Positions 17,841 to 26,784 of a stretch of DNA of 31,298 nt are shown one piece after another (positions within the stretch are counted from its first letter, which is position 1; each line of letters begins with the position of its first letter). Location of the stretch: contig UQPH01000018.1 of NCBI GenBank assembly GCA_900542875.1, positions 1 to 31,298 on the forward strand, given 5' to 3'. The notes under the pieces were generated by a model, which was not told the DNA's origin, searched no databases, and was given only the letters and a program-made list of their open reading frames with translations. The position numbers were made by a program, and so were the translations under genes. The stretch comes from an uncultured Eubacterium sp. Lineage in GTDB: Bacteria > Bacillota > Clostridia > Oscillospirales > Acutalibacteraceae.

Positions 17841-20800
17841 ATGAAAAAAATCAGTAAGAAAATTTTAGCGATTATGCTGGTTGTGGCTTTTCTTTTTGGC
17901 TCGACTCTGCCTGTATCGGCTCAATCCTTTTCTACCAATTCGCTTTTGACCACATCGGTCAGCGGACATAATTGGATGAGCGGCATCAGCGACAGTACGG
18001 CACTCACGGACATTACTATGCCCGGTACGCACGATTCGGGCACAAGAAACGTTGACCTGCCTGCTTGGTCAAAAACGCAGACACTTTCCATAACCGAGCA
18101 GTTAAACATCGGTGTAAGATATTTTGATTTGAGATTGGAGCATGTTTCCGATGTGTACTATAATGCGCAAATCGTTCACGGCTCATCAAACTGCTGGAAT
18201 GATAAAGGAGGACACCTTACTCTTTATGAAGTGCTTGAGGATATGTACGCATTCCTTAATGCAAACCCGAGCGAAACTCTCATCGTAAGCGTTAAGCAGG
18301 ATTACGGAAATGATATTAACGCTTTGGCAAATGATGTTAATACTCTTATTGACCTTCGTTCTAACTATTGGTTTACAGGATATTATACGCCTAATCTGGG
18401 CTCCGTAAGAGGAAAGTGCGTACTTGCAAGTCGTATAAGTGAGGTCGGACGTGGCATAAGCCTCAGTTGGGGCGACCAGGGCTCCGACGGCGGCGCTGTT
18501 GATTCCGGCTGGATGAAGGTTCAGGACAGATATAAAATGGGCGCTTCCTCTAAGTGGTCTAATGCCGTTAAGCCTATGCTGGACGAAACTAAGCCAAACG
18601 GTGTGTGGTATGTAAATTTCTTGTCTACCACAGGTGGCGGAATTGCGGGCGTTGAACCCAATGCAGGCACGATGAACGGTTATTTCAGAACTTATGAAAT
18701 GATGAATAATAAGTGCTACGGTATTGTCGTAATTGACTATGCTACCGATGATTTGTGCTCAAAAATATATAAAGCTAATGACCTTGTCGCAAAGATACAG
18801 CCTAACAGTGAGGGCGGGCAGTATTATTATCGACTTAATTTGAATACATGGGACGATGTTCCCTCCTCTTGGCAGGGCGTTTCGTGCAGATTATATTATA
18901 AAACGAATAACGGAACGGGCGAGGAGAAGTCTGTTCTTCTGTTTGACGAATCGTATGCATATAAGGGATATGCTTTTGTCGCAACCGTAACCAATAACGA
19001 TTTTACAGGCTGTGTTGACGGCTATCCAACAAGAGTACAGATGTACTTTAATTGGTCGGGTAATGACGGAATCGGTATTGACCAAAGATTGTATGTCAGC
19101 CGTTCGCCGAGTGATAATCTTACCCTTGTCGCAAAGGATACCGTAAGATATACCACACCGACAAATACTACTAATAATCTTTCCGTCCAAGCAAATACAT
19201 ACCCTCAGATTAAATCTGTTGCATTTGCCGATGCAAGCGATTTGACTGTTTCTGCCCCCGATATTAATTCAAATACGGTTAATCAGTATACTTTAAGATA
19301 TAATATTTATGACCAGTATAATGTTAAATGGCAGAGGGAATCGGCTGCACTCACCACAGATACAAATTATCCGGGTGTAACCGTTTCGGGCAATAAACTG
19401 TTGATTAATAAATCGGCTAACGATATTTCGCCAAACACCTCATTTAATGTTTATGCTACCTATACTTCATCCGGCAGTACCCTTAGAAGTGCACCGAAAA
19501 GGATTACCGTTACAACAAATAAAATTCCTTATAAATTTGTAAATTATGACGGTACGGTGCTTGCTTCAGGCTCTGAATACGCAGGTGTTACTCCGCAGTA
19601 CAATGGACAGACGCCAAAGCGTGAGCCTGACGAGAACGGACATTATACCTTTACCTCGTGGACGCCGTTGAAGCCTTTATCGGTGGAAAATAACACCTAT
19701 ACTGCATTTTATACTGCCAATAACCACCTTGTAAGTAAAACGGTTGTGCAAAAGCAAGCAACCTGTACTCAGTCGGGTTTGAGTACAAATTATTGTACCT
19801 GCGGTTATTCTTGGACTAGTGAGATACCGGCAACAGGCCACAGCTATATTACCGTATCAAAAGCACCTACCTGTACCGAGGACGGTTACAGAAAAGTTGT
19901 TTGTCGTATTGACGGGGACGTTAAGGAAAATACCGTGTTGCCCGCAACGGGACACGATACGAAAAATGCAGTCAGAGGCGAATATGTTGCTCCGACAGGT
20001 GAAGAAAACGGATATATTCCTTACTATTGCCCGGTTTGTAATGAAGAAATACTTTCTATGAGAGAATATGATGCCGTTAATCTCGGCGGCTATTACGATG
20101 CTCTGGGAGTTGTAGACGGAATTAAAAATGACCCCGATTATCCTGTATATAATTCTGCCTATGTTGCAGAGTTTGAGCAGGCTGTTGCTCAGGCTAAACA
20201 GCTTGCAGAGGACGAGGAAAAAAATAAGCTCCAGTCAAATATCGACGAGGCTGCGTCAAGAATTAATGCAGCCGTTGCAAAGTTTTCTTCGGACGTAGGT
20301 GTTAATTACTATACTCTTACGTTTGTCTTTGATAACGGCGTCAGCCGAAAACTTACCTATAAAGAAGGAACAGCACCCGAAAGCATCGCAGTTCCTGCCA
20401 ATACGTCTACCGTTAATACCGAAAACAATCATACTATTTACAGGTGGGAGACCGTTAAGACGGTAACGAAAAATAAAACCTATGTTGAAAGCAGTGTAAC
20501 AAAACCGCATACATTTAATACCTATATTGCTCCGGATATTGAGCATACAGGCTCTTGTATTGAGGATGTGACAGTTGAGCACAGATGTATTTGCGGATAT
20601 TCGTATTCAGAAGTGACAGGCAAGGGCAATATTCACAGCTGGGGTGAGTGGACTTCAAACGGAGACGGCACGCATACAAAGCATTGCTTAAATGACAGTT
20701 CGCATACCGAGACCGACAATTGTGTTATTAATCCTCAAACCCATTCTTGCGTTATCTGCTCATATAAACTCAATACGAAAAATTATGAGGATTCGGTTGA

Positions 20801-21494
20801 ACTTGCGAAAAATCTTCTCAAATCAAATAATAAGAAGTATTCTCAGGAAAAGCTTGATGAATTGCAGGTTGTACTTGACAGAGCACAGCAAGAGTTTATG
20901 AAAGCGGATTCTCAGGAAAAAATCGATAGCCTTAGTTCTCAGATTAACACTGCCGTGTTCGGCGTAATAGGCTCGTTGAGATACTATACCGTTAAATTTA
21001 CATATGTAATTGACGATAAAACGAGCGTTGTGGTAAGTCGGTTTGAAAAAAGTTATAACACATCCGTTACTCTTGACATTCCGTCCTCGGCATTGGAAAA
21101 TGCAACGGTTGAAAAATGGACGGTAATGATTGTTGAAACAGGCTCAATTAAAAAATGCCGTGCAGACGGTGCTTCACTTACATTTGATATTACCGATAAT
21201 GTTGAATATGTGGCGTATATAAAAACGGATAAAACCGAAAACGCACAAAAATCAAAAATTACCCTGACCGATAATAACGGCAGAGTAACGCAGGTCGTTT
21301 ATGTAGAAAATGCCGAGTATACCGTAAGCAAAAACGGCAATGTTCTGACCCTTACAAACGGCGACACTGTCTATACTTTTGCCGCTAAAAATATTGCGTT
21401 CAGGAAAGTAAGCGGCTTTACAGTTGACGGTGAGGCTATGGGCGATACCTTTACAGTCTCTTCCGATATTGTAATTAATGCCTTGTATTCATAA
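17841..21494 (+). CDS. Secreted phosphatidylinositol-specific phospholipase C with large modular tail
   Basis: 1217-residue exported enzyme that would cleave phosphatidylinositol or related glycolipids. GGAG precedes the ATG, and the signal peptide is residues 1-27 (ending PVSAQ). The PI-PLC X-type domain spans about 42-310. Its likely catalytic set is His64-Asp65 in MPGTHDSGT, Arg98 in RYFDLRLE, His113 in IVHGSS and Asp299 in VVIDYATDD, matching the bacterial PI-PLC order. After it come beta domains (about 320-630), Cys-pair modules (about 634-740 and 895-975), two FIVAR-like helical segments (about 745-818 and 980-1045) and a C-terminal module (about 1046-1217) related to that of the 1565-residue protein. 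Typical bacterial PI-PLCs are near 300 residues, so the 900-residue tail is unusual. No dockerin, LPXTG or membrane anchor is seen. Confidence 0.87.
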   Translation: MKKISKKILAIMLVVAFLFGSTLPVSAQSFSTNSLLTTSVSGHNWMSGISDSTALTDITMPGTHDSGTRNVDLPAWSKTQTLSITEQLNIGVRYFDLRLEHVSDVYYNAQIVHGSSNCWNDKGGHLTLYEVLEDMYAFLNANPSETLIVSVKQDYGNDINALANDVNTLIDLRSNYWFTGYYTPNLGSVRGKCVLASRISEVGRGISLSWGDQGSDGGAVDSGWMKVQDRYKMGASSKWSNAVKPMLDETKPNGVWYVNFLSTTGGGIAGVEPNAGTMNGYFRTYEMMNNKCYGIVVIDYATDDLCSKIYKANDLVAKIQPNSEGGQYYYRLNLNTWDDVPSSWQGVSCRLYYKTNNGTGEEKSVLLFDESYAYKGYAFVATVTNNDFTGCVDGYPTRVQMYFNWSGNDGIGIDQRLYVSRSPSDNLTLVAKDTVRYTTPTNTTNNLSVQANTYPQIKSVAFADASDLTVSAPDINSNTVNQYTLRYNIYDQYNVKWQRESAALTTDTNYPGVTVSGNKLLINKSANDISPNTSFNVYATYTSSGSTLRSAPKRITVTTNKIPYKFVNYDGTVLASGSEYAGVTPQYNGQTPKREPDENGHYTFTSWTPLKPLSVENNTYTAFYTANNHLVSKTVVQKQATCTQSGLSTNYCTCGYSWTSEIPATGHSYITVSKAPTCTEDGYRKVVCRIDGDVKENTVLPATGHDTKNAVRGEYVAPTGEENGYIPYYCPVCNEEILSMREYDAVNLGGYYDALGVVDGIKNDPDYPVYNSAYVAEFEQAVAQAKQLAEDEEKNKLQSNIDEAASRINAAVAKFSSDVGVNYYTLTFVFDNGVSRKLTYKEGTAPESIAVPANTSTVNTENNHTIYRWETVKTVTKNKTYVESSVTKPHTFNTYIAPDIEHTGSCIEDVTVEHRCICGYSYSEVTGKGNIHSWGEWTSNGDGTHTKHCLNDSSHTETDNCVINPQTHSCVICSYKLNTKNYEDSVELAKNLLKSNNKKYSQEKLDELQVVLDRAQQEFMKADSQEKIDSLSSQINTAVFGVIGSLRYYTVKFTYVIDDKTSVVVSRFEKSYNTSVTLDIPSSALENATVEKWTVMIVETGSIKKCRADGASLTFDITDNVEYVAYIKTDKTENAQKSKITLTDNNGRVTQVVYVENAEYTVSKNGNVLTLTNGDTVYTFAAKNIAFRKVSGFTVDGEAMGDTFTVSSDIVINALYS

Positions 21495-21508
21495 ATAAAC
21501 ACATAATA

Positions 21509-21547
21509 AAAACATCACGACAGTTTCAGATGCCGTGATGTTTTTTT
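21509..21547. terminator. Bidirectional terminator between phospholipase and PAP2 genes
   Basis: Stem CATCACG (21513-21519) with CGTGATG (21534-21540), followed by seven T on the plus strand and preceded by five A, giving a T-run on the minus strand. It serves the convergent genes ending at 21494 and 21560. Confidence 0.88.
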
Positions 21548-21559
21548 GCGTAAGGTGTT

Positions 21560-22438
21560 TTATTTTGATTCGCCGCTTAATTGCTTCCAATGAATTTTGC
21601 AGTATTCCTTGCCGTCAATCGGCGGATATTTTTCATCGTTTACTCTTGCGGCATTGAGACAGTCGTACTCATCATTGTATGCACAAACCTGAGCATTGCC
21701 CTCGTTAATCGCAGGTATGTAACTGTAACAGAAAATTCCTATTACCGCTATGATTATTACAGCCGTGCCTGCTTTCGCATTAATCTTCTTAAAAAGTTTT
21801 TGTGCGTCGATTTTGTCAAGAATCTTGATTTTGCAAACAGCCGTTGCAAGCAAATATCCCATAACGCCGGCAAAAATACCGATAAGCATACCGCCGATAA
21901 CATCTGTCGGATAGTGTACCATAAGATATATTCTGCTGCACATTGTTCCTATTGCGATTATCGGAAGAATAATCGAAAGTGCTTTTTTCTTGTCCTTTGC
22001 AAAGCAAATCGAAAGTGCCGTTGCAAGTTCAAACGCTCCCGTTGTGTGACCCGACGGGAAAGAATAGTCGCTTTCGCTCAGCCTGCCTGCCGCCGTATAC
22101 CATGCCATATAATCCCCAACATTCTGTAATGTGTTGTAAGGTCTGATTCTTAAAAACATCGGTTTGAAAATTACATTCGTCAACAGTGTTCCTATGATTA
22201 CCGCAAAAATGATTGAAAATCCGTACTTTCTCGATTTCTTGAAAAAGCAAAGAATTATTCCCAAAATCAAAATCGGGATTATGAAATTCTCGTCACCGAA
22301 AGCCGTAAAGAATTTTGCAACTCCTGTCATAAAAGTGCTTTGTATTCCGCCGAAGAATCCGAAAATCAGCATATCAAAGTTATAAAATACGCTGTCCAGC
22401 TTGTCTCCGAGCGTTGCCGTAAGTAAAAAAATGTTCAT
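21560..22438 (-). CDS. PAP2-family membrane phosphatase
   Basis: 292-residue integral membrane phosphatase of the PAP2 superfamily, which removes phosphate from lipids such as undecaprenyl pyrophosphate or phosphatidate. The three active-site motifs are complete: K92-x6-R99-P100 (KPMFLRIRP), P128-S-G-H131, and S168-R169-x5-H175-x3-D179 (SRIYLMVHYPTD). About six membrane segments are visible. A hydrophilic tail of about 50 residues with three cysteines (QVCAYNDEYDCLNAA, EYCKIHW) follows the last segment and is unusual. AGGAGG precedes the ATG. It stands alone, divergent from the NAD(P)HX repair gene. Its true lipid substrate cannot be told from sequence. Confidence 0.9.
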   Translation of the reverse strand: MNIFLLTATLGDKLDSVFYNFDMLIFGFFGGIQSTFMTGVAKFFTAFGDENFIIPILILGIILCFFKKSRKYGFSIIFAVIIGTLLTNVIFKPMFLRIRPYNTLQNVGDYMAWYTAAGRLSESDYSFPSGHTTGAFELATALSICFAKDKKKALSIILPIIAIGTMCSRIYLMVHYPTDVIGGMLIGIFAGVMGYLLATAVCKIKILDKIDAQKLFKKINAKAGTAVIIIAVIGIFCYSYIPAINEGNAQVCAYNDEYDCLNAARVNDEKYPPIDGKEYCKIHWKQLSGESK

Positions 22439-22596
22439 AATTACCTCCTAAAATCTTACTTCATTTTAACATTATGCTTTAATATTTTCAATACGAACAC
22501 GAATTTTATTTTTCTTTTACTAATCGGATTATAAATTTTTTGCTTCTCTTGTGCGATTGATGATTTTGTGTTATTATTTTTTTGGAGTGATAAATT

Positions 22597-24105
22597 ATGT
22601 ATGTTTTGACTGCTGATGAAATAAGACAGGTTGAAAATAATTGCTTTGACGGTTATTCAACCGAAGCACAACTTATGTTTAAAGCAGGTACTGCTTGCTA
22701 TGATGCGGTAATGAAAAATTACGGCACAGATATTTTTTCAAAAAGGATTTTTGTTCTCTGCGGTTACGGAAAAAATGCAGGCGACGGCTTTGTTATGGCA
22801 CGCCTTTTTTACAGTGAGGGAATAGATGTTAAAATAGTTCTCTGCGATAAAAAACCGACAATTCCGGAACCCCTTGAATATTTTAATCAGGCGGTGATGA
22901 GCGGTGTGTCGGTTGTCGATTTTGATAATGTGTGCCTTGATGACTGTGATATTATTATCGACTGTATTTTCGGTATCGGCTTTAAGGGCGAACCGAGGGC
23001 ACCGTTTGATAAGGTGTTTAACTCCGTTGCCTCCTGCGGTTCGTTTGTTGTATCGGTAGATACTCCGAGCGGTACCGATGCGACATCGGGCAAGGCTTGC
23101 AAAAATGCAATTAAAGCCGATATGACCGTCGCAATTTCAACTCTTAAATATTGTCATATTTTGCCTCCGTCAAATGCTCTGTGCGGAAAAACGGTTACGG
23201 TTAATATCGGTATTCCCGATACTTGCTATACTCCGCCTTATACCGAAACCGTTGAACTTGATTATGTTCGCTCTTCATTTCCTAAGATTGGTTTTAATGC
23301 GAATAAGGGCAGTAACGGACGGCTTTTGTGCCTTTGCGGTTCGTATAATATGCCGGGTGCTGCGGTGATTTGTGCAACTGCCGCCGTTAAAAGCGGCGCC
23401 GGTCTTGTTAAACTTACCGTGCCTAAAAGTGCTTATCCCATTATTGCTTCCCACCTCGTACAACCCGTTTTTCGACCTGTTGATGATGAAAACGGTATAT
23501 ATTCGCTCACTGCACTTGATGATATTCTGTTAGATGTCAATGAGGCGTCTGCTGTCGTTATCGGTTGCGGTATGGGCAAAAATGAAAACACATGTGAGAT
23601 AGTTAAAAGTGTTCTTCTTAATTCAAAAGTTCCCGTAATTGTTGACGCAGACGGTATAAATTCACTTCTTTCGTGCATAGATATATTAAAGGATGTTAAA
23701 GCACCCGTTGTTCTTACGCCTCATCCGGGCGAAATGGCGAGGCTCGTGTCGAAAACGATTGCCGAGGTGCAGGAATGCCGAATAGATGTCGCAAAGGAAT
23801 TTGCACGTCAATACGGCATCGTTCTTGTTCTCAAAGGAGCCGATACCGTTATCACGGACGGGGATGCGGTATTTGCAAACCTTACCGGTAATGCGTCTCT
23901 TGCCATGGGCGGTACAGGCGATATGCTTTCGGGCATTATCGGCTCATTTCTTGCTCAGGGACTGTCACCGCTCGATGCGGCAAAGGCAGGTGTGTTTATT
24001 CACGGAAGATGCGCCGACGAGGCTGTGAAAGAACTCAGTTTCAGAGGTCTTACCGTTTTCGACTTGACAGACCGACTCGGTGCTTTAATGTCCGAATATG
24101 AATAA
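22597..24105 (+). CDS. nnr: Bifunctional NAD(P)H-hydrate epimerase / ADP-dependent dehydratase
   Basis: 502-residue cytoplasmic metabolite-repair enzyme that epimerises and then dehydrates NADHX/NADPHX, the damaged hydrated forms of NAD(P)H. The N-terminal YjeF_N domain (about 1-215) has CGYGKNAGDGFVMARLF, a variant of the usual GxGNNGGDG, then DCIFGIGFKGEPR and VSVDTPSGTD. The C-terminal ribokinase-like dehydratase (about 225-500) has GCGMGKNENT, VIVDADGIN, VVLTPHPGEMARL, LKGADTVITDG and AMGGTGDMLSGIIG. The length matches the usual fused form. GGAG lies nine bases before the ATG. A small lipoprotein gene follows after 12 bases and may be co-transcribed. Confidence 0.93.
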   Translation: MYVLTADEIRQVENNCFDGYSTEAQLMFKAGTACYDAVMKNYGTDIFSKRIFVLCGYGKNAGDGFVMARLFYSEGIDVKIVLCDKKPTIPEPLEYFNQAVMSGVSVVDFDNVCLDDCDIIIDCIFGIGFKGEPRAPFDKVFNSVASCGSFVVSVDTPSGTDATSGKACKNAIKADMTVAISTLKYCHILPPSNALCGKTVTVNIGIPDTCYTPPYTETVELDYVRSSFPKIGFNANKGSNGRLLCLCGSYNMPGAAVICATAAVKSGAGLVKLTVPKSAYPIIASHLVQPVFRPVDDENGIYSLTALDDILLDVNEASAVVIGCGMGKNENTCEIVKSVLLNSKVPVIVDADGINSLLSCIDILKDVKAPVVLTPHPGEMARLVSKTIAEVQECRIDVAKEFARQYGIVLVLKGADTVITDGDAVFANLTGNASLAMGGTGDMLSGIIGSFLAQGLSPLDAAKAGVFIHGRCADEAVKELSFRGLTVFDLTDRLGALMSEYE

Positions 24106-24117
24106 CGAGTTGGTTTT

Positions 24118-24591
24118 ATGAAAAAAATTATACCTTTGTTTGTACTGCTTGTGCTTCTTTTTTGTGCTTGCACTCGGGCAAATTCTCCTGCCTTGAAAAC
24201 GTCTTTTTCTCAAAATGCCGTTGTCGAGTCGGGAGATTTTTCTTATAACGCTGAAATTAAATTCGACAATAACACCGTTTACATAACCCCAACTTCAAGT
24301 AATGCCGCAGGTCTGACCGTCTCGTGTGACGGTCAAAATGTAAATTTTTCTTTTCGTGATATGTCCGACTCCTGCGAGTATTCGTCCGTCTCCGATTATA
24401 ATACCGCAAAAATTCTCTACTGCGTTTTTTGTAATACATATAATGCACAGGTAAAAAGAGCGGGGGATAATACACTTTTCCTGGGAAAAACCGACGTCGG
24501 AAATTATGAGCTGAGCCTTGATAAGAATATGAATTTGCTGTCTCTCTCCGTTCCCGATGCTTCGCTTAAAATTAAATTTATTAAGCAGTAA
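24118..24591 (+). CDS. Small lipoprotein of unknown function
   Basis: 157-residue predicted lipoprotein. The N-terminus MKKIIPLFVLLVLLFCACT has a hydrophobic core and two closely spaced cysteines; the second (residue 17) best fits the lipobox. The remaining 135 residues look like a beta-rich domain with alternating strands (YNAEIKFDNNTVYITP, LSLDKNMNLLSLSV), similar in feel to LolA/outer-lipid-binding-like folds, but I do not recognise a family. It starts 12 bases after the NAD(P)HX repair gene with only a weak ribosome binding site, so it is probably coupled to it. No clear terminator follows. Confidence 0.75.
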   Translation: MKKIIPLFVLLVLLFCACTRANSPALKTSFSQNAVVESGDFSYNAEIKFDNNTVYITPTSSNAAGLTVSCDGQNVNFSFRDMSDSCEYSSVSDYNTAKILYCVFCNTYNAQVKRAGDNTLFLGKTDVGNYELSLDKNMNLLSLSVPDASLKIKFIKQ

Positions 24592-24609
24592 TTATTATTA
24601 AAAAAACAC

Positions 24610-24638
24610 TTGATTTTTGCACCTTTCTTTGGTATAAT
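24610..24638 (+). promoter_or_regulatory. Promoter of rpsB-tsf
   Basis: TTGATT (24610-24615), a 17-bp spacer and a perfect TATAAT (24633-24638). The transcript would begin near 24645, leaving a leader of about 115 bases before rpsB. Confidence 0.85.
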
Positions 24639-24644
24639 GTTTCA

Positions 24645-24759
24645 GCATTCGTAAATATGAAAGCGAATTCGCACACGATACGGTCGAGCCATAGGTTGAT
24701 TATATCGGCTCCTGCCATACCTTATCGTGGAGGATTAACCTTAAAGGAGGAAATTAATT
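24645..24759 (+). promoter_or_regulatory. Structured rpsB leader, possible ribosomal-protein autoregulatory element
   Basis: The leader can form an outer stem CACGATA (24674-24680) with TATCGTG (24723-24729), extended inward by GG-CC after one mismatch, and an inner stem GAGCC (24686-24690) with GGCTC (24707-24711). The outer stem ends a few bases before the rpsB ribosome binding site (AAAGGAGG near 24745). Ribosomal protein leaders often bind their own product; binding of S2 here is inference, and I could not match it to a named RNA family. Confidence 0.5.
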
Positions 24760-25500
24760 ATGGCAAATGTAGTTTCTATGAAACAGCTTTTAGAAGCAGG
24801 TGTTCACTTCGGACACCAGACAAGAAGATGGAACCCTAAAATGGCAGAGTACATCTTCACAGAGAGAAATGGTATTTATATCATTGACCTTCAGAAGACA
24901 GTAAAGAAGCTTGATGAGGCTTATATGTATGTTCGTGATCTCGCAGCAGACGGCGGCAGCATTATTTTCGTCGGCACAAAGAAGCAGGCTCAGGAGAGCG
25001 TTAAAGAGGAAGCAACCCGTTGCGCAATGCCTTATGTAAACGCTAGATGGCTCGGCGGTATGCTCACCAACTTTAAGACTATCCGTGGTCGTGTTGCTCG
25101 TCTTGCACAGCTCAAGAAGATGCAGGAGGACGGCACATTCGATCTTCTCCCGAAGAAAGAAGTTGCAGGTCTTGAACTCGAGATTGAAAAACTTGAGAAG
25201 TACCTCGGCGGTATCACAGAGATGAAGAAGATTCCGGACGCTATGTTCATCGTTGACCCGCGCAAGGAGAGAATCGCAGTATCTGAGGCTACAAAACTCG
25301 GTCTTCCTATCGTTGCTATCGTTGATACAAACTGTGATCCTGACGAAATCGATTATGTAATTCCGGGTAACGACGACGCTATTCGTGCCGTAAAACTTAT
25401 CGCAGGCGCAATGGCTGACGCTGTTATCGAAGGCAGAGACGGTTCTGATGTAGCACAGGAGGCTTCCGAGGAAGCACCGGCTGAAGAAACCGCAGAATAA
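24760..25500 (+). CDS. rpsB: 30S ribosomal protein S2
   Basis: 246-residue small-subunit ribosomal protein that joins late in 30S assembly and helps recruit S1. The family signature is unmistakable: the start VVSMKQLLEAGVHFGHQTRRWNPKM, then GIYIIDLQKT, FVGTKKQAQ, RWLGGMLTNFKTI, and VDPRKERIAVSEA followed by VDTNCDPDEIDYVIPGNDDA. The C-terminus carries a short acidic tail (EEAPAEETAE) common in Gram-positives. AAAGGAGG precedes the ATG. It is followed after 36 bases by tsf in the conserved rpsB-tsf order, behind a consensus promoter and a structured leader. Confidence 0.98.
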   Translation: MANVVSMKQLLEAGVHFGHQTRRWNPKMAEYIFTERNGIYIIDLQKTVKKLDEAYMYVRDLAADGGSIIFVGTKKQAQESVKEEATRCAMPYVNARWLGGMLTNFKTIRGRVARLAQLKKMQEDGTFDLLPKKEVAGLELEIEKLEKYLGGITEMKKIPDAMFIVDPRKERIAVSEATKLGLPIVAIVDTNCDPDEIDYVIPGNDDAIRAVKLIAGAMADAVIEGRDGSDVAQEASEEAPAEETAE

Positions 25501-25536
25501 TTTATCGAATATTACTTAAAACAGGAGGATAATAAA

Positions 25537-26652
25537 ATGGCATTTACAGCTCAAGATGTAAAAGCGCTTCGTGAAAAAACAGGCGTTGGTATGATGGAGT
25601 GTAAAAAGGCACTCGTAGAAGCTGACGGCGATATGGATAAGGCTATTGACTTTCTTCGTGAAAGAGGTCTTGCAGCCGCTCAGAAGAAGGCATCAAGAAT
25701 TGCCGCAGAGGGTGTAGTTCTTCCTTATTATGATGAGGCTACAAAGCAGGGTGTTGTTCTCGAGGTTAACTCTGAGACCGACTTCGTTGCTAAGAATGAA
25801 AAGTTTATGAACTTTGTTGAGGGCGTTGCAAAGACTATTCTTGCAACAAACCCGGCTGATGTTGAAACTCTTAAAGAAGAAAAGTTCAACGGTACAGACA
25901 GAACAGTTACAGAAACTCTTAATGACCTTGTTCTTTCAATCGGCGAGAATATGAAGATTCGTCGCTTTGAGAGAATGGAAGGCATCGTTTCAACTTATAT
26001 TCACGCAGGCGGCAGCGTAGGCGTAATGGTAGGTTTTGATGTAGCAGACGAGTCTAAGGCAGCAGATGCTGAGTTCGTTGCTATGGGTAAGAATGTTGCT
26101 ATGCAAATCGCAGCTATGAATCCTGAGTATTTGAGCAAGGCTGACATCTCCGATGCAGAGGCAGAAAAGATGCACTCTATCACAGTAGACAGCGCTCTTA
26201 ATAAGCCGGATTCACTTCCTATGCCTATTCTCAGCAAACTTATCGACGAGGCTGTTAACGATAAAAAGTGGACCGATGAAGATATCACAATTTATCAGGG
26301 TCTTGATAATAAGCAGAGAAAGAATTTTACAAACTTCATTTCAAAGGAAGCATTGGAGATTCTTGCAGGTATTGCCGTATCTCATAAGGATGAGATTGTT
26401 GAAAACAAGATTTTCACAGGTCTTGTTCAGGGCAGAATTTCTAAGCAGATTAAGGAAATTTGCCTCTTAGAGCAGGATTTCGTTCGTTCTGACCTCTTCC
26501 AGGGTTCAGTTGGCGGTTATATCGAAAGCGTTGCTAAGACCCTCGGTACAGAAATTAAGGCTACAAACTTCATTCGTATGATGAAGGGCGACGGCCTTGA
26601 GAAGAGAGAAGAAAACTTCGCAGAAGAAATCGCAAAGCAAATCAACGGCTAA
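25537..26652 (+). CDS. tsf: Translation elongation factor Ts (EF-Ts), long form
   Basis: 371-residue guanine-nucleotide exchange factor that recycles EF-Tu. The N-terminal UBA-like domain and core are clear: FTAQDVKALREKTGVGMMECKKALVEADGD-type start, the TDFVAKN motif at residues 81-87, and HAGGSVGVMVGF in the core. The C-terminal part has GRISKQIKEICLLEQDFV. The length is greater than common EF-Ts (283 in E. coli). About 65-75 extra residues lie around 215-290, between the sub-core and the coiled-coil-like region. AGGAGG precedes the ATG. Ends the rpsB-tsf operon at a strong terminator. Confidence 0.97.
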   Translation: MAFTAQDVKALREKTGVGMMECKKALVEADGDMDKAIDFLRERGLAAAQKKASRIAAEGVVLPYYDEATKQGVVLEVNSETDFVAKNEKFMNFVEGVAKTILATNPADVETLKEEKFNGTDRTVTETLNDLVLSIGENMKIRRFERMEGIVSTYIHAGGSVGVMVGFDVADESKAADAEFVAMGKNVAMQIAAMNPEYLSKADISDAEAEKMHSITVDSALNKPDSLPMPILSKLIDEAVNDKKWTDEDITIYQGLDNKQRKNFTNFISKEALEILAGIAVSHKDEIVENKIFTGLVQGRISKQIKEICLLEQDFVRSDLFQGSVGGYIESVAKTLGTEIKATNFIRMMKGDGLEKREENFAEEIAKQING

Positions 26653-26686
26653 TCGAAGTTTCAAATAAAATTTCATAACCTATCAC

Positions 26687-26720
26687 AACCCGTTAAAACG
26701 CACTGTTTTAGCGGGTTTTT
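26687..26720 (+). terminator. Intrinsic terminator of rpsB-tsf
   Basis: Stem AACCCGTTAAAAC (26687-26699) with GTTTTAGCGGGTT (26705-26717), one G-T pair and a 5-nt loop, followed by a T-run. Confidence 0.92.
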
Positions 26721-26784
26721 GCTGTTTTTACGGAATTTATCGCTTACCTTATTTTATCGCAAAATATCATCACTTTTCAGCTCG

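Noticed and set aside
22549..22577. TTGTGC-17-TATTAT as promoter of the NAD(P)HX repair gene
   Set aside because: Its transcript would start at or inside the ribosome binding site, leaving almost no leader.
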